Shown here one piece after another: positions 1 to 10,130 of a stretch of 64,000 nt of DNA. Position numbers and translations under genes: made by a program. This stretch comes from Anaeramoeba flamelloides. Lineage: Eukaryota; Metamonada; Anaeramoebidae. The notes beneath the pieces were generated by a model. It searched no databases and was not told where the DNA came from. It saw only the letters and a list, made by a program, of their open reading frames with translations. The number at the start of each line of letters is the position of its first letter. Position 1 is the first letter of the stretch. The stretch covers positions 1,488,001 to 1,552,000 of the forward strand of contig JANTQA010000023.1 in NCBI GenBank assembly GCA_027625915.1, read 5' to 3'.

Positions 1-560
1 ATAAAAAAATTTCCAAATATCAATTATTTTTTCGAATTAAGTTAGAAGAACTCAATAAAAAATAAGAAGAAAAACACACATCAGAGAATCGTTGATATAC
101 GTTTGAAGTAAATCTAATTAAATCAATTTTTTTTTCTAAAAAATTTCAAAACTCACATTCTTGGGACTCATATTGAGAAAAATAAATAGGTTTGTTTTGA
201 TCTCCTACTGGTATTTGAATAATAAATAGAAAACAATTTTCACTTCATTTTCCATACTTTTCTTTTAGAAATCAAGTCCCAAAACGAAGTAGGTTGGTAT
301 TTGTGGTCTCTATTTGAAAAAGGAAATGACAATGTAGTTAAAAATTTTTCACATTTATTAAACAAATATCAGGATCAAAGATTGAATACAATTCCAATTG
401 AAATCAATCTGATTTTTCGATAACCATTTCCGCTATTTCAATAACATTAACTAAACACATTTTTATCAAGTGAATAGAGATCTTGTAATAAAAAAAAAAT
501 GCAACTTTTTTAGGTTTTCAAAAAAAAAAGAAAAACAAAAAAAAATGTACTTTACCATCA
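1..560 (+). repeat. Truncated copy of the 700-bp TIR element (copy A)
   Basis: This stretch aligns by eye, start to end, with the elements at 31562, 48162 and 49119. Shared landmarks are the internal hairpin arms at about 215-260 and 300-395. The left terminus lies outside the window, and the right part after about 560 no longer matches the other copies. It is non-coding. It lies downstream of the SUMO gene, which reads towards it. Confidence 0.75.
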
Positions 561-755
561 AGAAGAAAAATTTAAACAACAAAAAACAAAACCATAATAA
601 AAAATAAAATAAAATAAAAAGATCAAATTGTGTTTATTACTTTTGTTTTTTACCATCAGAATTGTTTTGGAAAATAAAATAAAAAAACAAAGAGGAAATG
701 ATTTTTTTTAAATATTTCAAAAGGAACATTTTTATTCGTGTCGAACATTTAGATC

Positions 756-1028
756 TTAAAATCCGCCAACTTGACGAAGGTGTGCTTCAATTATGTCTTC
801 GTCTTCCATATCTAATTCGTCAGGAGTTTGATCTTCGTCGATTAAGATCCCATCAAAAGTGAATTTGATTGATCCAATTTGGTATCCTTTCCTTTCACAA
901 TAGACCTTAAAAAGCTTTGTAAACTTTGTTGTTTTTCGAATACGAAACACAGTTTCGCCACCTTGTGGATCGACAACTTTTAAAGTGATTTGGTTGTTTT
1001 CAGTTGATTCTGTTTTTTCTTGGCTCAT
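756..1028 (-). CDS. SUMO: SUMO (small ubiquitin-like modifier) precursor, 90 aa
   Basis: Ubiquitin-fold modifier conjugated to lysines of mostly nuclear proteins by the E1 (SAE1/SAE2), UBC9 and E3 cascade. The single uninterrupted frame shows the SUMO pattern: a short charged, flexible N-terminus (about residues 1-15), then strand ITLKVVDPQGGETVFRI, helix FTKLFKVYCERKG, the IKFTFDGILIDEDQTPDEL core and an acidic MEDEDIIEAHLRQ segment. It ends in GGF, so a SENP/Ulp protease would remove only one residue to expose the Gly-Gly used for conjugation. Length is normal for SUMO. The start is the only in-frame ATG before the conserved region. No clear psi-K-x-E chain-forming site is visible in the N-terminal tail. 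A duplicated paralogue elsewhere cannot be excluded, but family assignment is very secure. Confidence 0.96.
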   Translation of the reverse strand: MSQEKTESTENNQITLKVVDPQGGETVFRIRKTTKFTKLFKVYCERKGYQIGSIKFTFDGILIDEDQTPDELDMEDEDIIEAHLRQVGGF

Positions 1029-1318
1029 TTTGTAAAACTATGAAAATAAAGCAAAAAATATCAAAAAATGAAAAAATGAAAAAAAAAAATGATGAGATTC
1101 AAAGACGACTAAAATAGATCTAATTTGTTCTTAAAAGTGATCTATCTCCTAAATTTACCTAGAGGTGTTCGAAAAAATAGTTATCGGACCAGTTGTTCTT
1201 TGTATTCATTTTCAATTTTTTTCTCTTTCAAGTTAAAGTAATCTCAATGAATTTATTTTAGATACAAGAAGTTACACACTCGTGAAAAAGGAGAGTAAAG
1301 AACTGTTTTTTAAGAAAC

Positions 1319-1680
1319 TACAGTGATCAAAAGAATATGTGTACAATGACTATAATCCGTGTTTTTTTTTTTCTTCTTGTTTCAAGGTAAAATCTAATTT
1401 ACTACCTAGTAGTATACCTAAGTTAAAATCAATTTTGAATGTTTACTACTTGATATTTTGAGTAAAATTTAGATTATGAATGCAATTTGTTCTCAATTTT
1501 TTAATTATTTTTCTCAGTATTTTTTGTGCTTTTGGTTTTTTTGATGGAAAAAATATTATTTATCAAGAAAATGTATTCTTTTTAAAAGAGAAATTTTCCT
1601 ATTTGATCCTTTGTTTTATTGAATTTCTTTTTATAAGAGAACTTTAACAGATGAACACCATATTTAATTAAGGCTTATTG
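1319..1680 (+). repeat. Interspersed repeat, TACAGTGATCA-tipped family (copy 1)
   Basis: About 360 bp shared in the same orientation with 58506-58865, including the tip TACAGTGATCA, the block around AGTATACCTAAGTT and a distal block around TTTGATCCTTTG. The TACAGTG start at a TA dinucleotide is typical of Tc1/mariner-type termini. No matching inverted right end was found at either copy, so the true boundaries are open. No coding capacity. Confidence 0.6.
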
Positions 1681-1962
1681 TCCAATTCTTTCTTCGGTTA
1701 ATGTAAAGTAGTGAAAGAAATACTCAAGACATTAAAAAAATCCCACCAAGATTTTTAATTGTAAATATTAGAAAAATTGATTGAAATTTCCTTATTTTAA
1801 AATCAAATCCTTTATTTTAAGAATCAAACTTTTAAAATTATTACCCCCCCACTTATGTGAATGATGATTAATGAAATTACACTTGTTCAAAACACCATTC
1901 TGCCAATCAAAAAACAAGAATAAAAATTATCCTTTTCCAAACTTCAGTGAGCCTCTATAAAC

Positions 1963-3619
1963 TAGAGGTTTTGATGATAACATGATTAATTCATGATAAA
2001 GTTACAAAAATCGCGATTATTGTCATCAAATCGCGATAATATCAGAAAATCGCGATAATTCTATAAAATTGCGATAAATGCCAAAATATCGCGATTACTT
2101 TTTAATCGCGATATAATAGTTGATGGGTTTTTGGGTTAATTGAGAAATATTTAAACAAAAAAATTTTTTTTGATCAAAAAAATAGCTGAGGTGAAAAAAA
2201 GTCATTCTTTGAAAAAACAACAAAAAAGATACTTGATCCAATCAAGGATCAGATCCAAGAGTTTTGTTGTGTTTTCATTTTATTTGGTTGACAAACCTAT
2301 CGATCCTTTAAGATCAACAACAATAAGAAATAAATAGAAATAAATATTTTTTTTCAGTTAATCGTTGTGTAGTAAATTGAGTTGAATAAAAGACCTTCTA
2401 AAACTACCAGCCCTTTTTCCGTTCTTTAAAGAGTGTGTTCTTGGGTTAAAAGATTTTCAAAATTCTCAGAAAGCTAAAAAGGGTGGATAACTTTTCATTA
2501 GCTTTCACAACATCTGTCAGATGATCACCAATTATTAAGATTTTTTATAGAATACTTGTCTTCTTCTTCTTTTTCTTCTTTGAGCATCTTTGTATTGGAC
2601 AGAAAACACAATTAGAGCTTAGAGGTTTTTGTTTGATCGATCACCAATAAGAAGGAAAATTATTCTTTATTCTTTTTGGCTACAGCTGTTCCAACCCTAC
2701 CGTAAAAAATTATAAGATATACAGATCCTTTGTATATTATAAAATTTCCATTTATGAAATAGAAAATTCAATTTCTATCATATCATATGAGAAAATTTTT
2801 TTTTAATCTTAAAGAAAGAAAAAAATTGGAATTTCATAAGAAAAGAAATCACAGAAACATGAAAGTATTTTTCGATCTTTGCTTTTAAATTGTTTAAAAC
2901 AGAAATACTCCCAATTTTAGAAATTCAAGATCCTTATTAATATACTTTTTTTTACAATTTATTTGCCGTTTTCAAAAACCAAAAATTGGATAATATAAAT
3001 TTTTTTCTTCTAATAAAAATTTTTATGGTTGATAATAAACTTTCATATCCATTTTACGGTTTGTTATACATGACAAAATTTAATAATTGAAAATCAATTT
3101 CTGTGTCTTATAAATTTTCACGGTAGGGTTGGAACAGCTGTATTTAAAATTGTGAATGTAACAACTCCATTGTAAGAAAACACATCTATCTTATATTCAA
3201 TTATATGCTGGAATGGGTAATAATTAGTATGATCATAAAATTTGTTTGAGATTTGATATTTTGTTAAAAAAAAAAATGATAAGAAAACAATTTTTTTCCA
3301 CAACAAACCAAACTTGTGTCATTTATCAAAATTTTCTTTCTTTCAAAACTTTAAAACACTTGAAGACAGTACAAAACCCTTACAAACATTTTCAAACATT
3401 TATGAAAGGGAAAAGTGTTGTAAAAGTATCAAGACTTTGTAAAAGTCAAGAGATTTTTTTAAGGTGATCTCAAAAAAATAATTTTTCATTTTTTCGCGAT
3501 AATGTGAATATTGTGATAATGTTGAATATCGCGATGAAGTTGGACTAATCACGATTTTTAATATTATCACGATTTTATTGTTAATATCATGATAATATAT
3601 GTTATCATCAAAACCTCTA
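1963..3619 (+). mobile_element. 1.66-kb TIR element with subterminal TCGCGAT motif arrays
   Basis: The ends are inverted copies of TAGAGGTTTTGATGATAAC (1963-1981 and 3601-3619). Just inside the left end lie five near-regular TCGCGAT boxes and one TTGCGAT variant (about 2011-2112). Just inside the right end lie two TCGCGAT boxes and variants such as TCACGATT (about 3494-3600). Such subterminal arrays are usually transposase-binding sites in hAT- or CACTA-like DNA transposons. No transposase frame survives, so this is a non-autonomous or decayed element. A second element (2681-3142) is inserted inside it. A diverged inverted relative lies at 60440-61250. Confidence 0.75.
2681..3142 (+). mobile_element. 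462-bp Tc1-type miniature element with TACAGCTG ends
   Basis: The termini are long inverted repeats of about 37 bp. The left starts TACAGCTGTTCCAACC and the right ends in its reverse complement, GGTTGGAACAGCTGTA. The flanking TA fits Tc1/mariner-type insertion. There is no coding frame of note. It lies within the larger TIR element at 1963-3619, so it is younger than its host. A related element with the same tip is at 24196-24600. Confidence 0.85.
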
Positions 3620-3849
3620 CTAAATTGTTTTTTAAAAATCGTTGATCTATTTATGGTTATCAAACAATTACTTATGTATACTAGAGACACCCTACTTTAT
3701 GAAACTTTACGTAGGATTATTACTATTTTCTTAATAAATTTGGTTATTTAGAATTAGGATTTGTTTGAAAATAAAGACAAAAATTTTACTAATATTCACA
3801 ATTAAAAATCTTGGTGGGATTTTTTTAATGTCTCGTATTTTTTTCCCTA

Positions 3850-6800
3850 CTATAAAGATCTACTATACAAAAATAAAAAATATGTTTTTATTTGATAACA
3901 TGGAAAACGTTTTCCACACATTTTATTTTGAAAACAGTAATAACTCTTCGTTATTTTTTTCACAAAGGTAATTAAGTAATTATTTTGATATGAATTCAAT
4001 TAAACACATTAAAAAACTTACTTTACCAACTAAATAAAAATAACTTATCATTTGTAAAAAGAGTTGATTTTTTTTTCTTTATTTTCAATAAAAAGATCCT
4101 AATCCTTTTTGTTTGGATTTTTGTAATTCAAAAAAGAGAAGAAAGAAATTGTAAAAATTTTTTATTTTAAGGTAATCTCACTATTAGTATTTTTCTGAGA
4201 GTCTGTATGAACAAAGAAACGTGTAACTTTTAAATCTTATTTGAAAAATATTAGAAAAATAAATCAAATATTGAATCCCTTGGAGATCTGAATAAATTGA
4301 TCAAATATTTTATTAACAAATATTTTATAAATTTCAAGAAATTTAAAAAATTAGACAATAGTCTTTTTCAAATACCAAGTCTATAAACAAGGAACTTTTC
4401 AAATTAAAATCAGTTATTTGAAGATTCTAATTTTTTATTTTATTAGAATAATCTTTATTTGAATTAATTGTATTTATTTGAAAATATTAACAAAAATCGA
4501 GAAATAATTGTAAATCCTGATTGGTTAATTTAATTTTTGTGTTATTATTAACTCAATGAATGAATTAAGATTGGGTTATTAATTATTGATTTAAAGTAAT
4601 CAAATTGAAAAGTATTTCTTTAGGTTATGAGTTGAAATATCTAGGTTTTAAAAAAAGTATTTTGAGAGAATATTTAGATTTAATGGTTTGGTTTTTTTTT
4701 ATCATGAATTTTTTGTTTAACAAAAAAGAAAAAAATTATTTTAATTGTTGACTGAATGCGAATAAATTCTATTTTTTTCAAATATAAAATAATTAGTGTA
4801 ATTCTTTTGAAAATAAGTAGATTTTTTATACTAAGTTATTGATAAACTGACTAAGGTACTTTTTAAAAGTGTATTTTTGTTGAAATCCTTCACAGATAAG
4901 GTTTCTTTCTTATTTCTTAATATAATATTTTTTTTTGATATAATTAATAAATATATTGAAGTTGGAACTTTTAAAAAATGAAAAAAATAATAGATCAAAC
5001 TTTTTAAAACAATAATTCATTTCTGAAAATAACTTAGAAAGTAAGTTTTCTTTTATCGTTCACGTATTTTACTTAGATTTTCAATAATAAGATGGTATAA
5101 ATTAAATTTTGAATTTGCTATTAAGTTTACTATAAGATTTTTTTTAGTTTATAATTTACCTAAGGGAACAGCTACTTATAAAAATTTTTTAATACATATT
5201 AAAGTACAATTTATATTTAATGAATAAATAGGAAAAAATTTTCACTTCATGTTTTTCTTTTTTTTTTCATTATTATTCTTTTACTAAAGAAATTTTTGAA
5301 AATATAAGATTTTATTATTTACTTAAGGGTTTATTCTTTTACCGTTGATTTTTTTAATATTCAAGAAGTGACTAGAAATGAAAAAAGTGTAAAGTGAAAT
5401 TGCACTTCTTTTGTTTAAAAAAATCCGAATAACAAAAAAAATATTTTGGATCACTCTTGGCAAAGAATTCAATTACAAAAAAAAAATTAAATAACATTCC
5501 TTTATTTTAAAATAAGAAATTTCAAAAAAAAAAATTAATTATTTTTAGTTTTTATATTTCTCAAAGGTTAAATTCCACAATTTATTCCTAATTTTTTTCT
5601 TTAAAAGGACAAAATTTTTATAATTTGATTTAATTGAATTTGTGGTTATTTTGTAACCCTCTATAATTGAAAAAGTAAGGATTTTTTAACATTGTTTTGA
5701 AATAAATAATTCATTTGGGAATAGAAAAAAATGAAAAAAAAAAAACTTCAAGATTTCAATAAGTCACAAAGTGTGACACTTCAAAACACAAATATTTACA
5801 AAATAATAATTCATTACCATTATATTAAGAAATTTAGTGTCATTCTTTGACTATTTAATAAAAAAAATTACTCTTATTTAATTGTTGATATTTGGAGATC
5901 TATCCTTCTTCATGTTGATACGTTTTTGATTGTAATTTTACACTGATAAAAATTATAAAAAAATTTTAATCCATTTCGTAAAATTATTTTTAACGGTAAA
6001 GATTTGGCCCTTAAGGGACTAGTATTCTACAACAACAAGGCAAAATTTTAAAATATGTTATTGGTGGTATTCTCTACTTATAAATTTTGTAGATCCCAAG
6101 TGTCAAAAAATTCTGATCGACTAAGAAAACCATAAAAGAAAATTAGTTTAGTGAGATCAATTTTTTTTTCCATTTTTTCTGAAAAAGAAAAAAATTAAAT
6201 TCTGTTTTTTTCTCACATTATTACAATTATTTGCCACATTTGTTACATTGGGATGATTATTTTATATAACATTTCTTTGTTACCAGGAATATTAATATAA
6301 ATATTTTTTTTCTTTTAGAGATTAAACTTTTGGTTAACAAAAAAATTGATATTTCCAACCGACTAAAAAATAATTCTATTTTCTTAAGAAAATAGTTTAA
6401 ATAATCAAAGTTTTAAAGTCCTGTAAAAATTTTACTCTGAAATTTTGTTTTTATATTAAGACAAAATTCGATTTTTCAAAATAAAAATTTCTTGAAGATA
6501 TTTGGGAATTAGTTAATTTTATCCTCAAAATTCAAAATCATTTTTTTTCTGTCAAAAATGAATTGAATTGTTATAAGGATTCTTGTGAATAAGACCAAAC
6601 AATTTGTTAAAAAAATTTTTCAAAATTGAAAATTTTTTTGCAATTTTTTTTCATTTTTTGAAAATCAAAAAACAACTTTTTCAAAGCATTTAAGAAAAAA
6701 ATTTTTTTGTATAATAGATCTCAATTTAATTGAGATACTGTAGTTATACTTGTACCAAATATTGATTTATTGAATCACCTATACTTCATTTAGTTTTATT

Positions 6801-7270
6801 GACTGAGATTTGAATTGAAATATTAACCAAAGAAAAAGAAACCAATAGAAAATTTGCTTTCGAAATCAATAGTTTCCAACATAAAACGAAAAATATGTTT
6901 TCCCATTTTCAAGAATTAACTTTAATTCTTAAACAAAATAATAGGTTACTTTTTTTCATTTTATATTGGAAACATGTGAATTTTGAATTTCAAAAAAGAG
7001 ACTCAAATCAATAAATTGTTTAAATGAGGCTAAATCATCCATTTCATAAGTCATCGAAACACAAATTACAAAAAAAAAAATATTCAAGATATTGAAAAGA
7101 TTTCATTTTATTTTCAAAAATGACTACTCCATTAAGGGTAAAGTTATTAGCTCAGAAAATAATTTTTTGAAATATTAGAGAGATTGTTTTTAGATTTTTA
7201 ATTAAGGGACTAATCTCTATTAAATTTTTTTACCTAAATTTAATAGAGATTGAGAAAATTTTTTGCCAAT
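3850..7270. other. Gene-poor AT-rich stretch
   Basis: I see no convincing coding frame, RNA gene or strong repeat here. Open frames are short and made of Phe, Lys, Ile and Asn runs expected by chance in DNA this AT-rich. A weak hairpin-like arm related to the CTGGTATTTGAAT family appears near 5215-5255. Confidence 0.6.
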
Positions 7271-7690
7271 TACAGTCCTGTGCTCTTTTAAGACACAGGG
7301 AAAAGCAAGAAATAAGGCACAAAAAAATCCCATTAAGGTACAAAATCAAAGTAGCCAAAATAAGGCACAATTTTTCTATGTAAATTTCGAAGATTACTCA
7401 TAATATAATATTCTATATATAGATATATGGAAGAAAACACTCAAACTAACTCTGTAATTATTTCGGTGAAATTATATCTTGAAAATGGGAAAGTGCCTCA
7501 TATAAAAATTTTGTGCCTTATCTGTTGATTTTTCATGTGCCTTAAATAGACACAGGACTGTAAATAAATTGTTGTGGAATAAAATTCCAAATTTTGTGCC
7601 TTAAATCAAAAAATTTGTACCTTAAAGTGAACAAAATTTTGTGCCTTATATGTTGATTTTTCCTGTGTCTTAAAATGGCAAAGGACTGTA
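7271..7690 (+). mobile_element. Compound Tc1-type miniature element, TACAGTC/GGCACA family
   Basis: A first unit, 7271-7562, has inverted ends (TACAGTCCTGTG and CACAGGACTGTA) with TA at both flanks, and interior boxes of the type AAGGCACAAA and TTTGTGCCTTA. Directly after it, 7563-7690 carries a second right-hand half ending GGACTGTA. This gives a one-and-a-half copy arrangement, probably from a nested or tandem insertion. No coding frame. It shares GGCACA boxes with the palindromic elements at 33157, 39223 and 51266. Confidence 0.75.
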
Positions 7691-7699
7691 CTTAGATTT

Positions 7700-9110
7700 G
7701 AAAAACCCTGTTTATTTACAATATTAAACATATCACTAGATAAGGAATCCTTATTTCGAAATTGGTCAAAAAAAAAATAATAATTATAGAGACTACACTA
7801 CAAGGAAAATTTAAATACCTAAAATTAAAGTTAGCCAAAACCATAGATTGGATTTCAGTTATACTTCTTTGATAAATTATTTATTCAAAGTTATCATAAT
7901 TTTATGTAATAAAAAAAGGATAGCTATTAAACTCATGAAAATCTGAATACCCCTCTTTTCAAAAATACCAACTTTTGAAAAAAACACCTATTTTCAGGGT
8001 ATTTTTTTATTAGAAAAAGTTGAAATGAATTAATTTTTGATTGAACATTAAGATTGAAAAAAGAATATATGTTAAAGCAATTTGCAGAAAACAATCGTAA
8101 ACGTATATAAAAACTCAAACATGGAAAAAAATAAAATGATAAAAAATATTCTAAAAACAGATAAAAAATCAGATTTTCAATTTAATTTAGCAATATCTTT
8201 TGATTGAAATATTTTGTGCTATTTTCAAATTGAAAAATATGTTTCCTTTTTGACTATTAGAAAAATACTTGAAAATTATCTCTCTACTAAGTCAATTAAA
8301 AAAATTCAAAAAATTTACAATTAAAAATGAAAAAAATATTACTGAAAAATTTCATTTTTTTTTTTCAATTCCTATTAATATAAATTAAAGTTGTAAACCT
8401 CATTGAAAATTGTTATATATAATAATGTTTATTATATGAGTGTATTTCAAAAATACAAAATTTAGAGATTTTTTTTTGAAAAAATTTTCCTTGTAGTGTA
8501 GTGTAGTCCCTTAACAAAAACAAATTAACACTCAAAAATTCAATCAACAAGAGAAGCATGATTTGTCTCCAAAAATCAACAATTAAAAAAGTTTAATATT
8601 TTTTATTAAAAATTATCAAGGATAGACACTCAATTTTCAATGTAAATTGGATATGAAATATAATTTTGAAAATAAATGTGTTAGTTTCTCTCTTTGGTAC
8701 TTTTTGAAATCTGGAAGATTGATTTTTTTTTTTTTTTTCATTTTCACTAGGGTTATTTTTATCTCAGAATATTATAAAATCCTTGCCCTGTCAAAAATAG
8801 AGGGTTCCAAAATAACTACAAATTAGATTAAACTAAATCAAATAAATTTTGCGAAATAAAAGAAAACAATTTATTTTAAATTGAAGAAATCTAAACTTGT
8901 ATAAATTTTAAAATAACAAACCATATGTGTTTTTATCTAAAATGTAATTTGTAGAAATTGAGATTACCTTTAAACTTTTTTTTAAAATTGATAATTTAAT
9001 TAATGAGTAATTTTTTCACATTTTTTTTTTAATTTGATTTTTTACTTCAATTATCCTCAAACTTTTTTTTTTCTTTTGCAAATTTTTTAATTGACCACCA
9101 AATAAATGTT
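7700..9110. other. Gene-poor AT-rich stretch
   Basis: No supported gene. Only short chance frames and homopolymer runs are visible. A possible coding island begins just after this, near 9120. Confidence 0.5.
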
Positions 9111-9727
9111 TTTATTTTCTAATTGAAATTATGTCAATCATTAGAAGTGAAATTTAACATTGTCATTGTTGGTGGAAGATCACTCCTTGAGTATGAAACA
9201 AAAATATTTTGAGTGACTTGAACCTTAAGGGTTATTTTATATTTGGGATTTGTTGCAAGTAAGTCCAAAAATATAAAAAACGATCTTAGACTTTTCTCTA
9301 TTTAAAAAAAGCGAATTGAAGAGTTTTGATATATTAAAATCGATAAAGGGTATAATTCCAGAATATTTTGGAACACACACCTAATAGTATCGTTTTTTTT
9401 GATAGTACTTCAATGTTCAAAAAGAAGGGTATTTTTGTCATACAATTACAAAATACTGATCAAATGTAGATTGTACAAAAAAAAATAGTAAAATTTTAAA
9501 TTCTTTCTGCTCTCTTTACTGATCTAACACACCCCTCGAAACAAAACCATAAGTATAAAAATAAAAAGCTACTTTTGTTCTTTCAGAAAGGAAAGAATTT
9601 TTTTCTCATTTGATATTCATTCAAACAATGAATTTCAGCTTTGGTTTGGAGTTACTTTTCTTCTTTGGCTGAAAAAGAACTGAGGTAATTTGAAAAGAAA
9701 TCTCTTGATCTCTTTTTATTTTTTAAG

Positions 9728-10044
9728 GAATTTCTGACAAACCCATTACCTTTTGTTATTCAGGATTTTTTCGAAAAAGTTTTATTTGGGATGTGTTTGT
9801 TTTTTTTTTTGTTTTTTTTTTTTATATTTTTTCTCAAAATCACAAGTCCTATTGTTTTCTTTCTTATTATTTTGTAGCTTCTTTGTCAATAAAAGAGAAA
9901 GACAATAAACGTGTTTATATCTGGATTTCTCAAATCTTAAAAAAAGAACAGAAAATCAATCAAACTTTTGAAGAATTTCTTTTTGATTGTTGTGAGGCAT
10001 TAAATTCGTTACAGCCAAATGCCATTACTTATTCAAGATCGTAA
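9728..10044 (+). CDS. 3' exons of an unidentified spliced gene
   Basis: Two exons can be joined cleanly: 9728-9794 (after TTTTTAAG, before GTTTGT) and 9878-10044 (after TTTTGTAG, ending TAA). Of the reading phases tested, only one stays open across both. It gives EFLTNPLPFVIQDFFEKV followed by a helical, basic-acidic segment with VYIWISQILKKEQKINQ and EEFLFDCCEALNSLQP. That non-repetitive composition is unlike the surrounding noise. The 5' exon is not resolved. A coding-like island at about 9120-9258 ends at a strong donor, GTAAGT (9259), and may be an upstream exon, but the link is a guess. I do not recognise the family. The gene ends about 90 bp before the next gene on the same strand. Confidence 0.45.
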
Positions 10045-10130
10045 ATTATTAATTTTAAAACACACCTCTCTAGAAAAAAAAAGCTAAATTAAAGATACTT
10101 CTCTTATAAACAAAAAAAACAAAAACAAAA

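Larger units (their letters stand above)
1717..3835 (+). repeat. Outer inverted-repeat (fold-back) structure around a nested element
   Basis: The arms at about 1717-1850 and 3720-3835 are reverse complements. Both contain the block CATTAAAAAAATCCCACCA followed by AGATTTTTAATTGT. Between them sits the 1963-3619 TIR element. This suggests an older fold-back into which the inner element jumped. The exact arm ends are uncertain because of AT-rich divergence. Confidence 0.6.

Noticed and set aside
2011-2112. TCGCGAT array as a transcription-factor binding cluster or CRISPR-like array
   Set aside because: The boxes sit symmetrically inside the terminal inverted repeats of a mobile element, with variable AT spacers and no constant repeat-spacer length. 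A transposase-binding array explains them better.
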